Source: Turritopsis dohrnii (Eukaryota; Cnidaria; Hydrozoa; Anthoathecata; Oceaniidae). From it: a stretch of 64,000 nt of DNA. The stretch lies in assembly GCA_027922465.2 (NCBI GenBank), contig BQMF02000068.1, forward strand, positions 1,116,001-1,180,000. Reading direction: 5' to 3'. Shown here piece after piece: positions 24,302 to 36,608 of this stretch; positions within the stretch are counted from its first letter, which is position 1; the number at the start of each line of letters is the position of its first letter. The position numbers were made by a program, and so were the translations under genes. Below the pieces are notes generated by a model that was given only the letters and a program-made list of their open reading frames with translations, was not told the DNA's origin and made no database searches.

Positions 24302-26000
24302 ACTAAGTCAGTAAGTAAGTAAGTAAGTAAAGTATTTATTTGTCTCTGACCCGACGAGAGACCACACTCATAGAGTTAATATAAACAAAGGAGGTGGTCC
24401 CCTTATAAACTGCTACAAAGATGGAAAAAATTATCGTAATTAACAAAAATTAATATAAAAACATAAAAAAACACATCAAAAAGAAAGTGAAAATTATATT
24501 TGAAAATGTAAGAAAAAGAAAAAAAAAGAAAAGAAAAAGGTTAATTTAATCAACATAGGATGAGAAAAAGAATAATTTTGCGAGATACTTTAAGCGACTT
24601 AATGCTAAAGTTGAGATGTCATCAACAGCAAGGTAATTTTGTAATAAGTTCCAAGATAAAACAGCTTGGTAACAAAGTGAGTTGTTGCCAAAGGAGACAG
24701 TTATCAGCTTTGGTAGTTTAAGTAATCCAGGTTTAGCGCGACTCAGATGACCACGATTATGCTGATTTAATCGCTGCAAATTAAATGTAGTGGAGAGAGC
24801 AGAGGGTAGTTGGTTGTTAAAGAACTTAAATACAAAAAGTATGTTTAAGAATTTAACGAAATCGAAAAATGACAAGATTTTATATCGAAGAAAAAGAGGT
24901 GAAGAAGGAGCGCGAAAATCAGAAAAAGACATGATTCGCAAAGATTGTTTTTGAAGAGTAAGAATACGATTACTGTGGATATTATTACGTTGACCCCAGA
25001 TTTGAGCACCATATGAAAGATGAGAATGAAATAAATAAAAGTAAAGAGATAAGAGGATTTTTTTAGACAGAAAATGACGAAGTTTACTCAGAGCACCGTT
25101 AGCGCGCTTGAGTTTACTACAAACAAGGTTTATATGATATTTCCAACTGAGCTCATCGTCGATATAAACACCAAGGTATTTTACAAATTTACTTGGAATC
25201 AACCTGTGACCATTAATTTTAATTTTAACTTCATAGTCACTAACCTTTCGTTTAGGCTTGAAAATTAAAAGTTCTGTTTTGCTGCGGTTTAAAGCAATCT
25301 TGTTGGTATTCAGCCAGTTTGTGAGTGATTTCAAATCAATGTTGATTTTTCGGTCATTGTCTTCAAAGAATGGTCACTTTGAAATAACATGAAAAGATTA
25401 ACATCGGAATAAGAAATAGCAGATGCAAGGTCATTAACATAAAGGAGGAAAAAAAGAGGTTCAAGTACAGATCATTGTAGAACACCGTGAAGAATACGTC
25501 TGAGTTTAGATTTAAAGCCGGATACTGAGACAGATTGTGAGCGATTGGAAAGAAAAGAGCGAAACCAATCAAGAAGAATTCCTCGAATACCATCAAGTTC
25601 AGAAAGCAAAATATCATGATAAACGGTATCAAAGGCTTTTTGGAGATCTATAAAAACAGCACAGCCAAACTTGCCACTATCGACCGCCTTGTAAAATTTT
25701 CCAAAAAATGACAAAGGACAGATACAGTCGAATGTTTCGAGCGGAAACCGAACTGAGAAGGATAGATAACCTTTGAGTTCTCAAGAAATTTGATAAGACG
25801 TTTATGAATTAGTTTTTGAAAAATCTTATCGATACTAGACAAAAGAGATATTGGTATAAAAATTCCAACCAAATGGCGAGCCTTTATTTTTATAGACAGG
25901 AATAACAGGAGCCTTCTTGAGTTAATGACAACTTAACAAGCGCCATTATATTCAAGAAGGAAAAAAATAGGAAAAACGTGTTTGGTTGAGTTCCAATCCA
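24302..26000 (-). mobile_element. LINE remnant, second reverse transcriptase family, broken
   Basis: Reverse transcriptase pieces read on the minus strand: S-S-I-D-K-I-F-Q-K-L and Q-F-G-F-R (25648-25872), F-I-D-L-Q-K-A-F-D-T-V (25472-25714, after a frameshift), then H-G-V-L-Q followed by a stop where the family has G-V-P-Q-G-S-V-L. The F-A-D-D catalytic pair is lost (frame reads V-N-L-F-M). The thumb and C-terminus are open from 25334 to 24546, with K-T-E-L-L-I-F, K-Y-L-G-V-Y-I and a W-Q/G-Q-R segment. The 3' end is a (TTAC)n tail, seen on the plus strand as AAGT repeats at 24306-24337. It is inactive. Confidence 0.85.
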
Positions 26001-26218
26001 GAATAAACCAATCATTGCTTCTAGAAAAGAAAGTGAGACCATAAAGACCTTGCAGAGATTACGCAAATCCCTCTGAGAGAAGGTCTACCACTGTTGTAAC
26101 ACCAGCCCCCGCGACAGTCCTTCGCATGATATTAGCCACTTCCCTCTGTCTGACGACAAGCAACAACCCTGTACGTATCGCAAATTTGGCTTTTCAAGAA
26201 TTTTTGTTGAAAGTGCAA

Positions 26219-26368
26219 TACCGTAATCGTTCGAATAAGCCCCACTCTCAAATAAGCGCCCCTCTCGAATAAGCGCCCCCCTGAAAATAATTTTATAAGC
26301 GCCCCTCTCGAATAAGCGCAGAAAAATTAAATAAGCGCCCCCGGGCGCTTATTCGAACGATTACGGTA
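26219..26368. mobile_element. MITE with TACCGTAATCGTTCGAATAAG ends
   Basis: Perfect 22-bp terminal inverted repeats (26219-26240 and 26347-26368). The interior is built from the word AATAAGCGCCCC(T/C)CTCG repeated several times, so it can pair with itself in many registers. It is 150 bp long with no coding capacity. Confidence 0.85.
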
Positions 26369-27340
26369 GCCACTTGTGTATGATTATAACTCGCAACTGC
26401 TTTTATAACTTCAGTGCCAGCCATAAGATATAGTAACATAGTAGTACAATATAGTAACATAGTAACAAAACCAAAACAACATGATTTGTCAAGTCTAGTT
26501 TGTTTTCATGAATTTTTCTCAACGTCAGAACATTTGCTTACATGCTAGTTTTCTTCTGTTTTTAAAGGTCTGGGTAGTAGATTTATCTTCATCAAAATTC
26601 TTTTATAAACCATTTCTTCGCAAAGGACAACGGACAACTTTATTCCAACCTCGTGCCCAGGGTTTCTTTCGATATACGGACGGCGGCGATAATTTTTTTC
26701 ATCTCTCGATCAGTTTGGTGAACTGCTTGCTCATCCAGTCAAATTTGAGGGTTTACAAATTAAATGAACTTCAAGAGTGCCACCTACGAAAACACGAAGC
26801 TTCCAGAATGATTACAAAATAGTTCATGCCAACGAATAAAGATGTTGTTGTTGACGAAGTTGTAGAAGAAATCTTGTAATGAAGAGCTTCTTGCTTTCGG
26901 TGTTTAAAAGCTTTAGTTTCAAGTGAGTACCACCATATCTCCATTATTTTAGCAAATCTAAGAGATCAATGCTTGTCGGGTCCTTTTTGGCCAATCCACT
27001 TTCAAATATGTTCCTTGTAGAATAAAATGGAGTTTGAGGACGTTCTCCGGCTACAATACAACTGACCGATACCAAACCAAAGTCGATGTACATGTGAGAT
27101 ACCAAACCAAAGTTGACGTTTTCAACATTCTGCAAAAAATGGGAGATTCGTAACTCAACATCACACTACGAGCTTTGAGAAGTCACTGCAAAATTATTGA
27201 AAGACGTTGATGTTGAATCCACTCTTAACTTTCAGATGAAAGAACGCAAAATCTCAAGGTATGGCAGGACTTGTTATTACAGTGAGATTATTGCGAGAAT
27301 TTACTAAGTCTCGATGTGGCGCCTAAGCCTCGATGTGAGA
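26369..27340. other. No gene; contains half of a foldback element
   Basis: At 26644-26690 lies CCAACCTCGTGCCCAGGG followed by TTTCGATATACGGA, one arm of the foldback family found whole at 51496-51609. Near 27065-27111 a short segment GATACCAAACCAAAGT is duplicated. The open frames carry no motif. Confidence 0.5.
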
Positions 27341-27342
27341 TC

Positions 27343-27462
27343 CGATTTGATTGTTACTATAATCAACCGAGACTGAGTTTGATGTTGGAGGGTTAAGATA
27401 CCTGAAGTTTGATGTTGGAGGGTTAAGATACCTGAAGATTTGATTGTTACTATAATCAACCG
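27343..27462. repeat. Nested direct repeats next to a SINE
   Basis: TTTGATGTTGGAGGGTTAAG with the next ten bases is present twice in tandem (27376-27405 and 27406-27435). The pair is bracketed by two copies of GATTTGATTGTTACTATAAT (27343 and 27437). The SINE starts directly after the second bracket. Confidence 0.8.
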
Positions 27463-27466
27463 TTGT

Positions 27467-27812
27467 TGGCGCCGTAGTATAGTGGTTATCACTCTCGTAA
27501 TTCATGCGAGAGATCGGGGTTCAATTCCCCTTGGCGGCGATTCACCATGCGCGAGTGAATGTACCATAGCGCCGGGTCGACCCATGCCATGTGAGGGAAA
27601 TTGGGTAGATGTTACATCGGGTGTTGCAGGAGGTCATCCAGAAGAGCACAGGCCCTTGGTTGGGTTTGTGTCACTCATGAGAGTGTCAAATACTTCGGAG
27701 CCTCCAACCTAAGCCGTGGCCCCTCCTGGAAAGCAGATGCAATAGCAACTGAGTGAGGCTAGCCACGTAAAACAATACCAAATAAATAAATAAATAAATA
27801 AATAAATAAATG
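27467..27812 (+). mobile_element. tRNA-derived SINE, family 1
   Basis: The head (27467-27540) has a polymerase III A box (TAGTATAGTGG at 27475-27485), a 5-bp anticodon-arm stem around a TTC-containing loop, and a perfect B box GGTTCAATTCC (27518-27528) in a GGGG/CCCC stem. The acceptor stem pairs only in part and U33 is not conserved, so this is not a working tRNA gene. An unrelated body follows (27541-27777), then an (AAAT)n tail (27778-27812). The A and B boxes resemble Asp/Glu-type tRNAs; the parent tRNA is uncertain. Such elements are transcribed by polymerase III and inserted by LINE enzymes. Confidence 0.85.
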
Positions 27813-29384
27813 AAGAGGGGTTCCCAAGGTAGTTGTCCTTTGTGATCAGGGTTTTCAAACAAACGAACATTTTATAAAAAATTATTTTATTCTCCACACT
27901 GTCAGCTTATATAAATTTGTGTAAATAAAAGTCATTATTCGTAACAACTGAAGGACGTATTCGTGAAAAAAAATAAGCCTCGATTTCAGATTAAATTTTA
28001 GAAACGAGATTGTTAAAAATATTTTTTATATATATATAATATATAATACCTAAATTTCATGTAAATATATTACCAAATAATTTCTTTTAAAATAACAAGA
28101 AGAGAAAATGTGTTTTATGACGAAGGTAAAAAAAACATGCTTAATTTTCTTGACATGACAGCTTTTTGCCTCATTTTCAAGTTGAACAATATAGATGTTT
28201 AAAGTCACTCATAAACTATAGGAAAGATTATCACAGTAAATTACGTCATAATTGATAAAGTTCGAAACGAGGTTAGTGCTGCAGTGACGTAATCAATTCG
28301 TTCGCAGTTTATTTCTATCTGAAACACAGAACATAATAATCAATTAATAAATCAATTAAATAAAACTAATCATCGAATCTCTACTTTGCTTACATGCTAA
28401 TGATATACATTACTATGAGGAGGAAGAGTCAAGAAATTTCCGCGCCCGTTGGATTAGAATGTTTGAAGAGGGGAAAGATTTCGATAGTTCTCCTGGGATG
28501 ATGAAGTTGAAATCACAGAAGACATTATATAGAAAAACTTGGATAAGAGCCTTTAAAATGACGAGGGAGGAGAGACATCCATATGACCAGCATATAAATG
28601 TAGTAAGGAATGGGCGAAACAAAAGACTACCATAAAAAATACGAAAGTAACGGAAGCCGAAAAATGTCATAGGTAGAATGCGAAGCTTGTTTTCTTTTCA
28701 ATGAAAACAATTTCGTGTAAATAGAGCTTTAAAGAAAACCGAAATTTATATACACATCGTAAATAACTAAATAAGGTCTGCAGATTAAACAAATTATTCT
28801 TCGGTGCTAGACAGGACAAAAAATATCATTCTCTCTATGAAATAAATCCCAAATTTCTTTTTCAATAAAAAATATAAATAAAATTAAATAGAATTTCCAA
28901 GTTTTATAAAGGAGTTCAACAAACAAAAAGTCAACAAAAAATCAATCCTTATTCTAAAAAAAATTCATTCTTAATTTGAATTCTCCCATTATCAACCGCA
29001 GTATTGTTCAAAAATTACGGCAACCGATAATGGAAAAATACAAAGAGTAAATTAAATCCAGGCTAAACATCTTTACAATAGCCTGAACAAATTTATAACT
29101 ACTGAGTTCAAGTCCGTGAAATAACGGTTAGTTTACCGGTAACCATGACAACCTGCAAGAACCATGATTAAAATTCAACAGTTCAACGCAACAGCTAAAA
29201 ATATATATTACGTAATCTAATTAGTATTTTTACTTTTCATAAATTCATCAAGTTAAAAAAATCACATAGAAAAATGTCTCGATCACCCTGAAGAAGAAAA
29301 CAATACTTTTCCCTCAGTGCGTGTGAACAAACGAGAAAATGGATCATTCAACGGCTTAGAGTACAACTGAGCAAAGAAAACATT
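27813..29384. other. No gene seen; downstream flank of the TNIP2-like gene
   Basis: AT-rich, with a TATATATA tract near 28026-28046. An 85-codon minus-strand frame at 28413-28670 has no recognisable motif. The last few hundred bases presumably hold the 3' UTR of the gene at 29385-35641. Confidence 0.45.
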
Positions 29385-32300
29385 TCAGTTGAAACACTTC
29401 TCCACATGTCCTCTGAAAGACTCTGTGTCCTGAAACTTTAAGTTGCATTTGCCACATTGAAATCCTCCAACTCCATGGAGGAGAGGTGAGCCGTCAGCTT
29501 TGCAACCAACATCCTGGTTTTCGCCATCTTGGTTCTTCGGAGAAGATGTGGAGGCTGTAGATTCCTGGGCCGTGTGAGCATGGACATCATCTGAAGCAGT
29601 TGACCACGTTTCACCACCTTAAAATTTAATCTGTAAATAAGCCGCAACGTAAAATCTCTCCCACTGCAAGTTAGCAATGAAACTAAAAACATACCTGGAA
29701 TAGCTGTAAGCGTGTTATTATTTTCATTGGCTTGCGAGGTAAACACGGTGGCAGTTTCGTTTGCTTGTGACGCAAAAACGCTTGTACTTTCGTTTGAGAA
29801 GGCCCAATTCGATTGGCTTGATGGCCCAGCCGAGCGCGGGGCGTTGTATTGAATGGAGGAAGCAGCAGTCTGATGATGGGACCAAATGTTCGTGTTGTAG
29901 CTCAGAGGTGAATTCATCTAAAGAAATTGATTGGATAATGCAAATATATTTGCACCCATAAACGGAATAACGCCCGTATTTATACATATCAAACATAGAG
30001 TGCACCCACTTGGTGTTGCATCTGCGGTGGGCTGTTCGAAGCGGGTGGCAACACCCAAGGATCGCCATTAGGTCCAAGAAGTGGTGAACGCGGAGCACGG
30101 TTGATGTTGTGGAGCGTGTTTACATTGGAACGCTGTTGCTGTGCGGCTTGCTGAACACCTGCTTTCTGTTGCCATGGATCAAAATGGCTGCTGTTGTTGT
30201 ATCTACATGCAAAATCATTCAACTACAAACAGATACATGCGTAAACCAAAAAACTTCCTTCACTTTTGCGCGCGGAAATTGAAAAACAAGTGAAACGTTT
30301 CTCAAACATGTGCGTAAAATAATGAGATGAAAAGATCGACTTTGCTTTACCCTTGTTGTTGTTGTCGAATTGGTGGCGTTCGAATTGGATAGTTGTTTGT
30401 AAAGCCATTACTCAAACGAACAGTTTCAGGTTTGCTTGTGAGCTGGTTAAGCGAGCCAGTGCTACCACCGAATGGCGAAGTCTTCATCATAGTGCCAGTC
30501 ACATTAGGTGGTGCCATGTTAGGTGGTGCACGAATTTTCGGGTTGTAATAGGATGGACTGGAAAATTGTCTGGCAAACTTTCCAGTGTTCTAAACAAGGA
30601 AGGTGTGAGAAGAACGAATTAATTAACAAACTACTGATGTGTAGATGAAACGTTTTTAGATCCAGACCTGCTGTGACATCAAGAACTCATGTTGATGGTT
30701 ATAACGCCGGTCGCCGGTGTTAAGTCTCATGATATGCTCTTGGTACTTGTACACCTGCAAAACAATTGAATAATTGAATGAATGAATGAATTTGATAAAA
30801 GTTGAATTGGTTTCACTGCCATTCTTCCAGCATTACACAGAAAGACAAAGGGACGTTCTATTGAGGGTTACCATGGTTACCATGACGAAAAACTTGAATT
30901 GGTTTAAAGTCTTAATGTCATTGAAGTAACAACAACTCCATGATTTGAAGTTTATAAGCCAACGTTTCATTTGATTGGGAATCGATCAGTATGGCAAGAT
31001 TAGGTCATAGTTGAGAGATAAACGTCTAAATACCTGTTCTTGAAGGGATTGGTTTCGACTTTGTAAAATTTCTAGATCACGTCTCAATTTTTCTCTCTGT
31101 GCCTGTGCTCTTTCTCTGTCCTTGCGCTCGCTCAACACGTCATCTTTAAACATTTCTGTCTGCAAAAAGCAACAGTTTTTACAAGTTAGTACAGGTCGTG
31201 CTGGAATAGCAACAGTTTTTACAAGTTAGTACAGGTCGTGCTGGAATAGCTGGAAAATAAAATAAAGAATATTACTTGTTGTTGTAGCATGATTAACTGT
31301 TCGTGATTAGGAAGGCCATGTTCTTGAATCATTTTCTTCAACTTTCTGAATTGATCACATTCTTGTTCGAGTTCATTTTGGATTCGACACAGTTCTTCGT
31401 TCTTTAGCTGAAATATCATAAACACCAATTAGTAACACCAATTGGTTAGACATTGTGGTAGAGAGATTGTGGTAGTGGCCCTACTATCTTAAGTAAGAAT
31501 CAATGAAATCAGTTTTTTGTTGTCAAAGGGGGTTAGTCCAGTTGAGTGGTTGATGAAAGATTTACTTCACAGCACTGTCATTTATAACAGTACCTTTAGG
31601 ACCTAAAGAGGTCATTGCTTAGCAGTAATAATAATAATGGAATGACTTGAATGTTTGCTTTTTGTCCTTTTTTTCACTTGGAACTCATTTTTTGACAGCA
31701 TTTTGATTTTAACTTATTCAATTATGGTCTATGTTATTTCAGAATTCATAGTTCGCATTAACTCAGTTCTTCTGCTTATACTTTTCACTACCATTATGTT
31801 TTCAGTCAACAAAATTTTGTTAGCTTTTTTTATTGCTACTCATATATCTATATTTTATAAACTTTCATTTTAATTATTACAAATATGGTAGATCCAAATT
31901 AGTCATTTCAATATTTTTTGCTTTTTGTATTTTTTCTCTTTCTTTACAAATTGAATGATTACTAGTAACAGGATGATTTAAGACATCGTCAGGCCCTTGA
32001 AACTGTCTTGATTACCCAATAAGAAACTGCCTTGATTACCTAGCAAAAAACCGTGTTGATTACCTGATAAGACTTGCAAGTTTCAGACAACTTCTCCACC
32101 TTGTGCTTGAGTTTGTTTTGCTCGACCAACAACAAATAACGATCCTGACGTTCGCGTTCCATCGCCTCTCTGGCAGCTGTGATGTATTTTTCAAGCTCGT
32201 TTTTTTTATTTTGTTGGATAGTTAGCTGCTCATTAAGAAGAGTTTTCAAGTGGGAAACTTCCTTCTCCATGTTCGATGTATCCATCTCTGCCATTTTCAT

Positions 32301-35300
32301 TTTGTGTTCATTGGTGGTCTTCCAATCTGACAGCTCCTTAATTTTCTGTTAAAAGGAAAAGCAATTGACAATATTAAGATTACTTCTATCTTTTTTGGAA
32401 ATAGGCAACCAATCAAAATGGCGAAAAAAGGATTTCTTGCGTTTTGATTGGTTTAAAAAATTATATTTACATTTGAATCGTTATATCAAAGTTTGAATTG
32501 ACAAGAACTATATGCTTCGTTGGTAACCAATGAAAATTATAAACAAGATGTAAAAGGATATGGTAAAACTTGCGTGATGATTAAAAAATTGCATGTCATG
32601 GATCAGCCTTACTGAGATATTCATGCTTTTGGCTAATACCTGAGCCATGATCATTTGTACAAATACTGAGTAAAATTTAAAGCTTGAATATCATTTGATA
32701 TTTGGTATAATTTATATACCAATAAAATACTGACTCAAATTTTGCTTAACTTTTATCACACAGTTCCAAAAGTCCACAAACATTTCCCACATAGTTGATG
32801 TGAACTCAATAACATGTAGAGTCATGTTAGCCACTAGCCATCACAAATTATTGCAATGCAGTATGGGTATGCAATGCAGGCTTCACTTTCACAACAAAGT
32901 CAATAAATGAATAAGACATTTTCTCAATATAACAACATAAAACTTAAAAGAATTTTGAAACACAGAAGCCATTCATCTCAAACCATGATACACGGAATAT
33001 TCTATGACCAATATATATATTTGAACGTGCTAAACGACTCGAAAATACAAAAAAAAAAGAATCTTGCTACACATTTACAACATAGCCTGATGATGACAAT
33101 ATAGTCGAAAAGCTTCGCATATAATTCTTGTTTTTTTTCTTGTTTTCTGCTTATGTTTAACCAACATGGCGAATATTATTCATCAATCTTGCTACATTAT
33201 AATCCTTTTTGCATATGTTGTTGAGTATAACAACAAAAGAACAAAAAATCAGTTATTTTTGATTACCTTTTCTTTGGTCTCAGTTACACCTAACAACTCC
33301 TCTTTCAGGTAAGCAATCTGCTTGGCTTCACTCGAAGACTTTTCATTCTGTTTCATACCTTTCAATTTTGCATCTAGATTCACTTTATAATCATGCTTTT
33401 CGCTAAGAAATTGAATTTCATTCTTCTGTTTTCCTATCTCGAATTCATGCTCTTCTTTCATCTTTTCTATGTCTTTGGTCAATTTTTTTATTGTGTCGTC
33501 TAACGATTTATTGGCATTATCACGGTCTTGAAGTTGGCCTTCCAACCGAATGACTTTTAGGGCAAGTTGAACAGGTTCGGGAAGACCCAATATGTCTGAA
33601 AGATACATAAGTAAGATCAAGTAGCTGTTGTAGAACAAAGAAAAAATGCCAGTGTAGTTGGGAAAATTTATAGAAAACGCCTTAGTAACCAAACTAATTA
33701 CCGTCTGTCTGGGATGCTAACTTGGTAAAGATTGATTTCATTTCCAACAATTCTTCCTTGATTGTTTGGCTTTCGTTGATCTAAAATGAAATAACATAAA
33801 ACAAAAAGGACAAGATAAATTATATTTGAAAACCAATTGCCAAGATATCAACTTGCTCCAAGTGTTACTTACTAAAAATCAGCATTACTAAAGGGGTTGA
33901 GCCCGGGGTTGAACCCTTCATTTTTTATTGTTCAGAAGGTTGTATTATGCTGAAACCGAATGTATGAAATGAATTTTCTGGAAGACTTATTATTTCCCAC
34001 CAGTTTTACTTAATTCTCAGAAGTCTATTGGTAAGACGAGAATGATCATTCAGCTGTTGAACAAAAACAACTTTGAGCCACTATAAATATAGAACAATCA
34101 ATATGTTCTGTGATATATATCAAGAACCAGGTGTTTTCTTATTATATAGCTTATCATGAATTCACGTACAAAACAAATGAAAGCTCCTAAGGTCTCTAAA
34201 CTGATTTGTGAAATGAAATGTACTAAAAAGCAAAACTAAGGAGCACATGAATATTTGAACAAAAATCTGAACTTTTCCCAAACAACTAATGAATTATAAG
34301 GCTTAAGGACCTACAATTTTGGTAAGACAGCTAAAAAGTTAGAATCTCTTTGGAAATAAGAAAACTAGAGTGTAGTTCTATCTCAATGTAAGCCAATATA
34401 CAATTATGAATATTATTTTTTTTCTTCTTTTGTGAAAAAAACACAGTTGACAAAAAAGTCATATTGTAATAATGTTTTCGATTACATCATGAATTGAATA
34501 GGAATCTGATTACAGAAACATGCAACCAAAGTGCTTTTATTTTCATTTGTTGACCATCTTGCTTATTTTGTGGTTAGAAATGAGTGAAGCGTGAGGCACT
34601 AATTAAATAGAAACCGACAAAAACAATTGTCATGTCTTATCATGTTTTCAGTATCATAAAACAGAATCACAATTTAATTGTTTATAATATTCATGGAAAT
34701 GCAGAGACAAAACACAGTTTTAATAATTGACTTCCTAGAGCCACCACTAGAAACAATATATACTTATTTCTGAAAGCAATCTTTGTGTGGCTAATTGAAA
34801 ATACAATTAAATCAGAGAACAAATCAATTATACCATCTCATTAATATAAAAAAACAATTTTCTCTAACAAGATCATTTTATTGATAATAATTAAAACATT
34901 TAATGACAACAAATCACAGCAACCACTATTGTCTAATAGCATGATGTGAAAATCAATAGTTTTAATTTTGCCAACTATGTTATGCAGCAGTTTTAAATTT
35001 ATTCATTACAAAATAAAGTGGATGATTCATTGTCATAATCAAGAAATATTGCTAGCAACGAAAACATAATACATTACAAGAAAATGAAATTATATTATAT
35101 TTACCCTTCTATCGTCAAACGTGTTATCTGCTTCTGATAGTAGTTCAGGCGTCTTCCTATCACTGGGCATAGGGACTGGAGATTGCAACAAGGGTTGTCC
35201 TTTACGAGACTTTGTTGTTGGTGAACTGATGTACTGGTGTCCATTTGTATTATAAATGTTTCCAGGTAGTGTGGTATTTGGTATTTGTGATTGCGATTGA

Positions 35301-35641
35301 TAACGACTGAACGCTGAGTCACAATAGGAAACAGGCACATTGGTAAAATCATCAAGATTCTTATGATCTGCTTGATAACCAGGAACAAAATGGGAAAAAC
35401 CATTCGTAAAATTTTGGTTTTGATCCAGCAATGGTGAAGATGACGAACTCCCATTCTGATGGTAAGAATTCAGCATACCTTTATTATCAGTTTCCCACAT
35501 TTTGTTTCTTAACTCTGTTCCCATACTCAATTTACTGAAATCAATAACGTCTGTCTCATTTCCATGCATCTCAAATGGTATGTCCCATTCTATCACCTCC
35601 CGGGGTTCTAGCCTATTATGTGTTGCGATAGTGGCAGCCAT
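29385..35641 (-). CDS. TNIP2/ABIN-2-like ubiquitin-binding coiled-coil adaptor, complete, 11 coding exons
   Basis: Adaptors of the NEMO/optineurin/ABIN group bind linear or K63 ubiquitin chains and tune NF-kB and TBK1 signalling in the cytoplasm. Exons in order: 35641-35105, 33780-33702, 33595-33267, 32345-32064, 31407-31276, 31159-31034, 30754-30668, 30589-30351, 30202-30010, 29917-29695, 29617-29385; phases agree and give 819 residues. Residues 1-179 are polar and probably disordered. Residues 180-500 are coiled coil. The UBAN segment (454-475) reads K-D-D-V-L-S-E-R-K-D-R-E-R-A-Q, very like ABIN-2. Then a Gln/Pro/Asn-rich region (525-780), and a C-terminal C2HC finger (Cys797, Cys800, His813, Cys817) of the NEMO/optineurin/ABIN-2 type. 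The usual D-F of UBAN is D-V here (460-461). Family placement is by motif; no alignment was run. Confidence 0.88.
31168..31251. repeat. Recent 42-bp tandem duplication in an intron of the TNIP2-like gene
   Basis: Two identical adjacent copies of a segment starting GCAACAGTTTTTACAAGTTA. It lies in the intron between exons 31407-31276 and 31159-31034, a few bases from the acceptor of the UBAN exon. Confidence 0.9.
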
Positions 35642-35808
35642 TCTACTTTCAAATAACTCGGGTTAAAGACTTTTTGTATGTATGTTTGTATAATCGGATC
35701 GAAGATTACCACCAGGAGTAACGTAACATTTCTCCCATCTAAAACATAACACTACTCATCTACATCTCGCTCCTCCTTTCTTTCGAAAATGATTCAGTCG
35801 CTGGCAGC

Positions 35809-35834
35809 TAATAATAATAATAATAATAATAATG
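35809..35834. repeat. (TAA)n microsatellite
   Basis: About eight TAA units, 170 bases upstream of the TNIP2-like start codon, so in its promoter or 5' UTR region. Confidence 0.95.
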
Positions 35835-36608
35835 GTATATTTCGGGCATATCCATATATTACAATGGCTCTTCATCCCATAATAATTTGAAAATTCTAAA
35901 ATGCACAGTCAATCTATACAAAATATTAATTAACGATAGTTAAAAATATAACATAAAGTTTCAATTAGTAAAAAAGTATATCCACCAAAGTAACCACATC
36001 AGAAAGATAAAATGGGTGAGCAATGAGCTAAAAATTATTATTATAACAACGAATTAGCAATCAAATTTACGTGGGCGAGTTTGTAAATTGAGTAATTTAT
36101 AACAAGTAAAAAGCTTGAAACAGTCTATCAACTAGACTTTTCCATTAGTTTCTCTATCTCGTGCCATGATTGTTTTTTTTTGTCATGTAAGTGAAACTGT
36201 CAAAGTCTTGTTCAAAGTATTAATGTTTATGCGCAGCAAAAACAAACTTGGACAATAGAACGACTGTTGGAATAAAAGAAATATAAATACTCGACTACTT
36301 AGTACAAAGCCTCTTTTCACACATAGGAATGGACTTACTCAAAGACGTTGTGCGCTTAAGGTTAGATTTGTTTTCATTGAGCTTGCCTATTCAGATGGTA
36401 AATCCTGAGAATCATTCATCTTACAAAGGATGAGCAAGGTAGACAGCTCATTACTTACAATCATATGCTCAGTACTCCTCCTTTAGTGGGAATAAAAATC
36501 GATTTTGCTTTTGGAAGCCACCAAAGCCATAGTAGGAAACTACTGTAAACGGTGGAAGCAGCTTCGAATCTTAAATCCGATCTATTTTGGTTTGTATTTC
36601 ATTATTCT
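35835..36608. other. No gene seen
   Basis: AT-rich spacer between the TNIP2-like gene and a LINE 3' end. Confidence 0.5.

Noticed and set aside
27467..27540. Functional tRNA gene
   Set aside because: The acceptor stem pairs only partly and U33 is not present; the body and (AAAT)n tail show it is a SINE head.
28413..28670. 85-codon hydrophobic frame on the minus strand, possible LINE piece
   Set aside because: No reverse transcriptase or endonuclease motif is seen on either strand.
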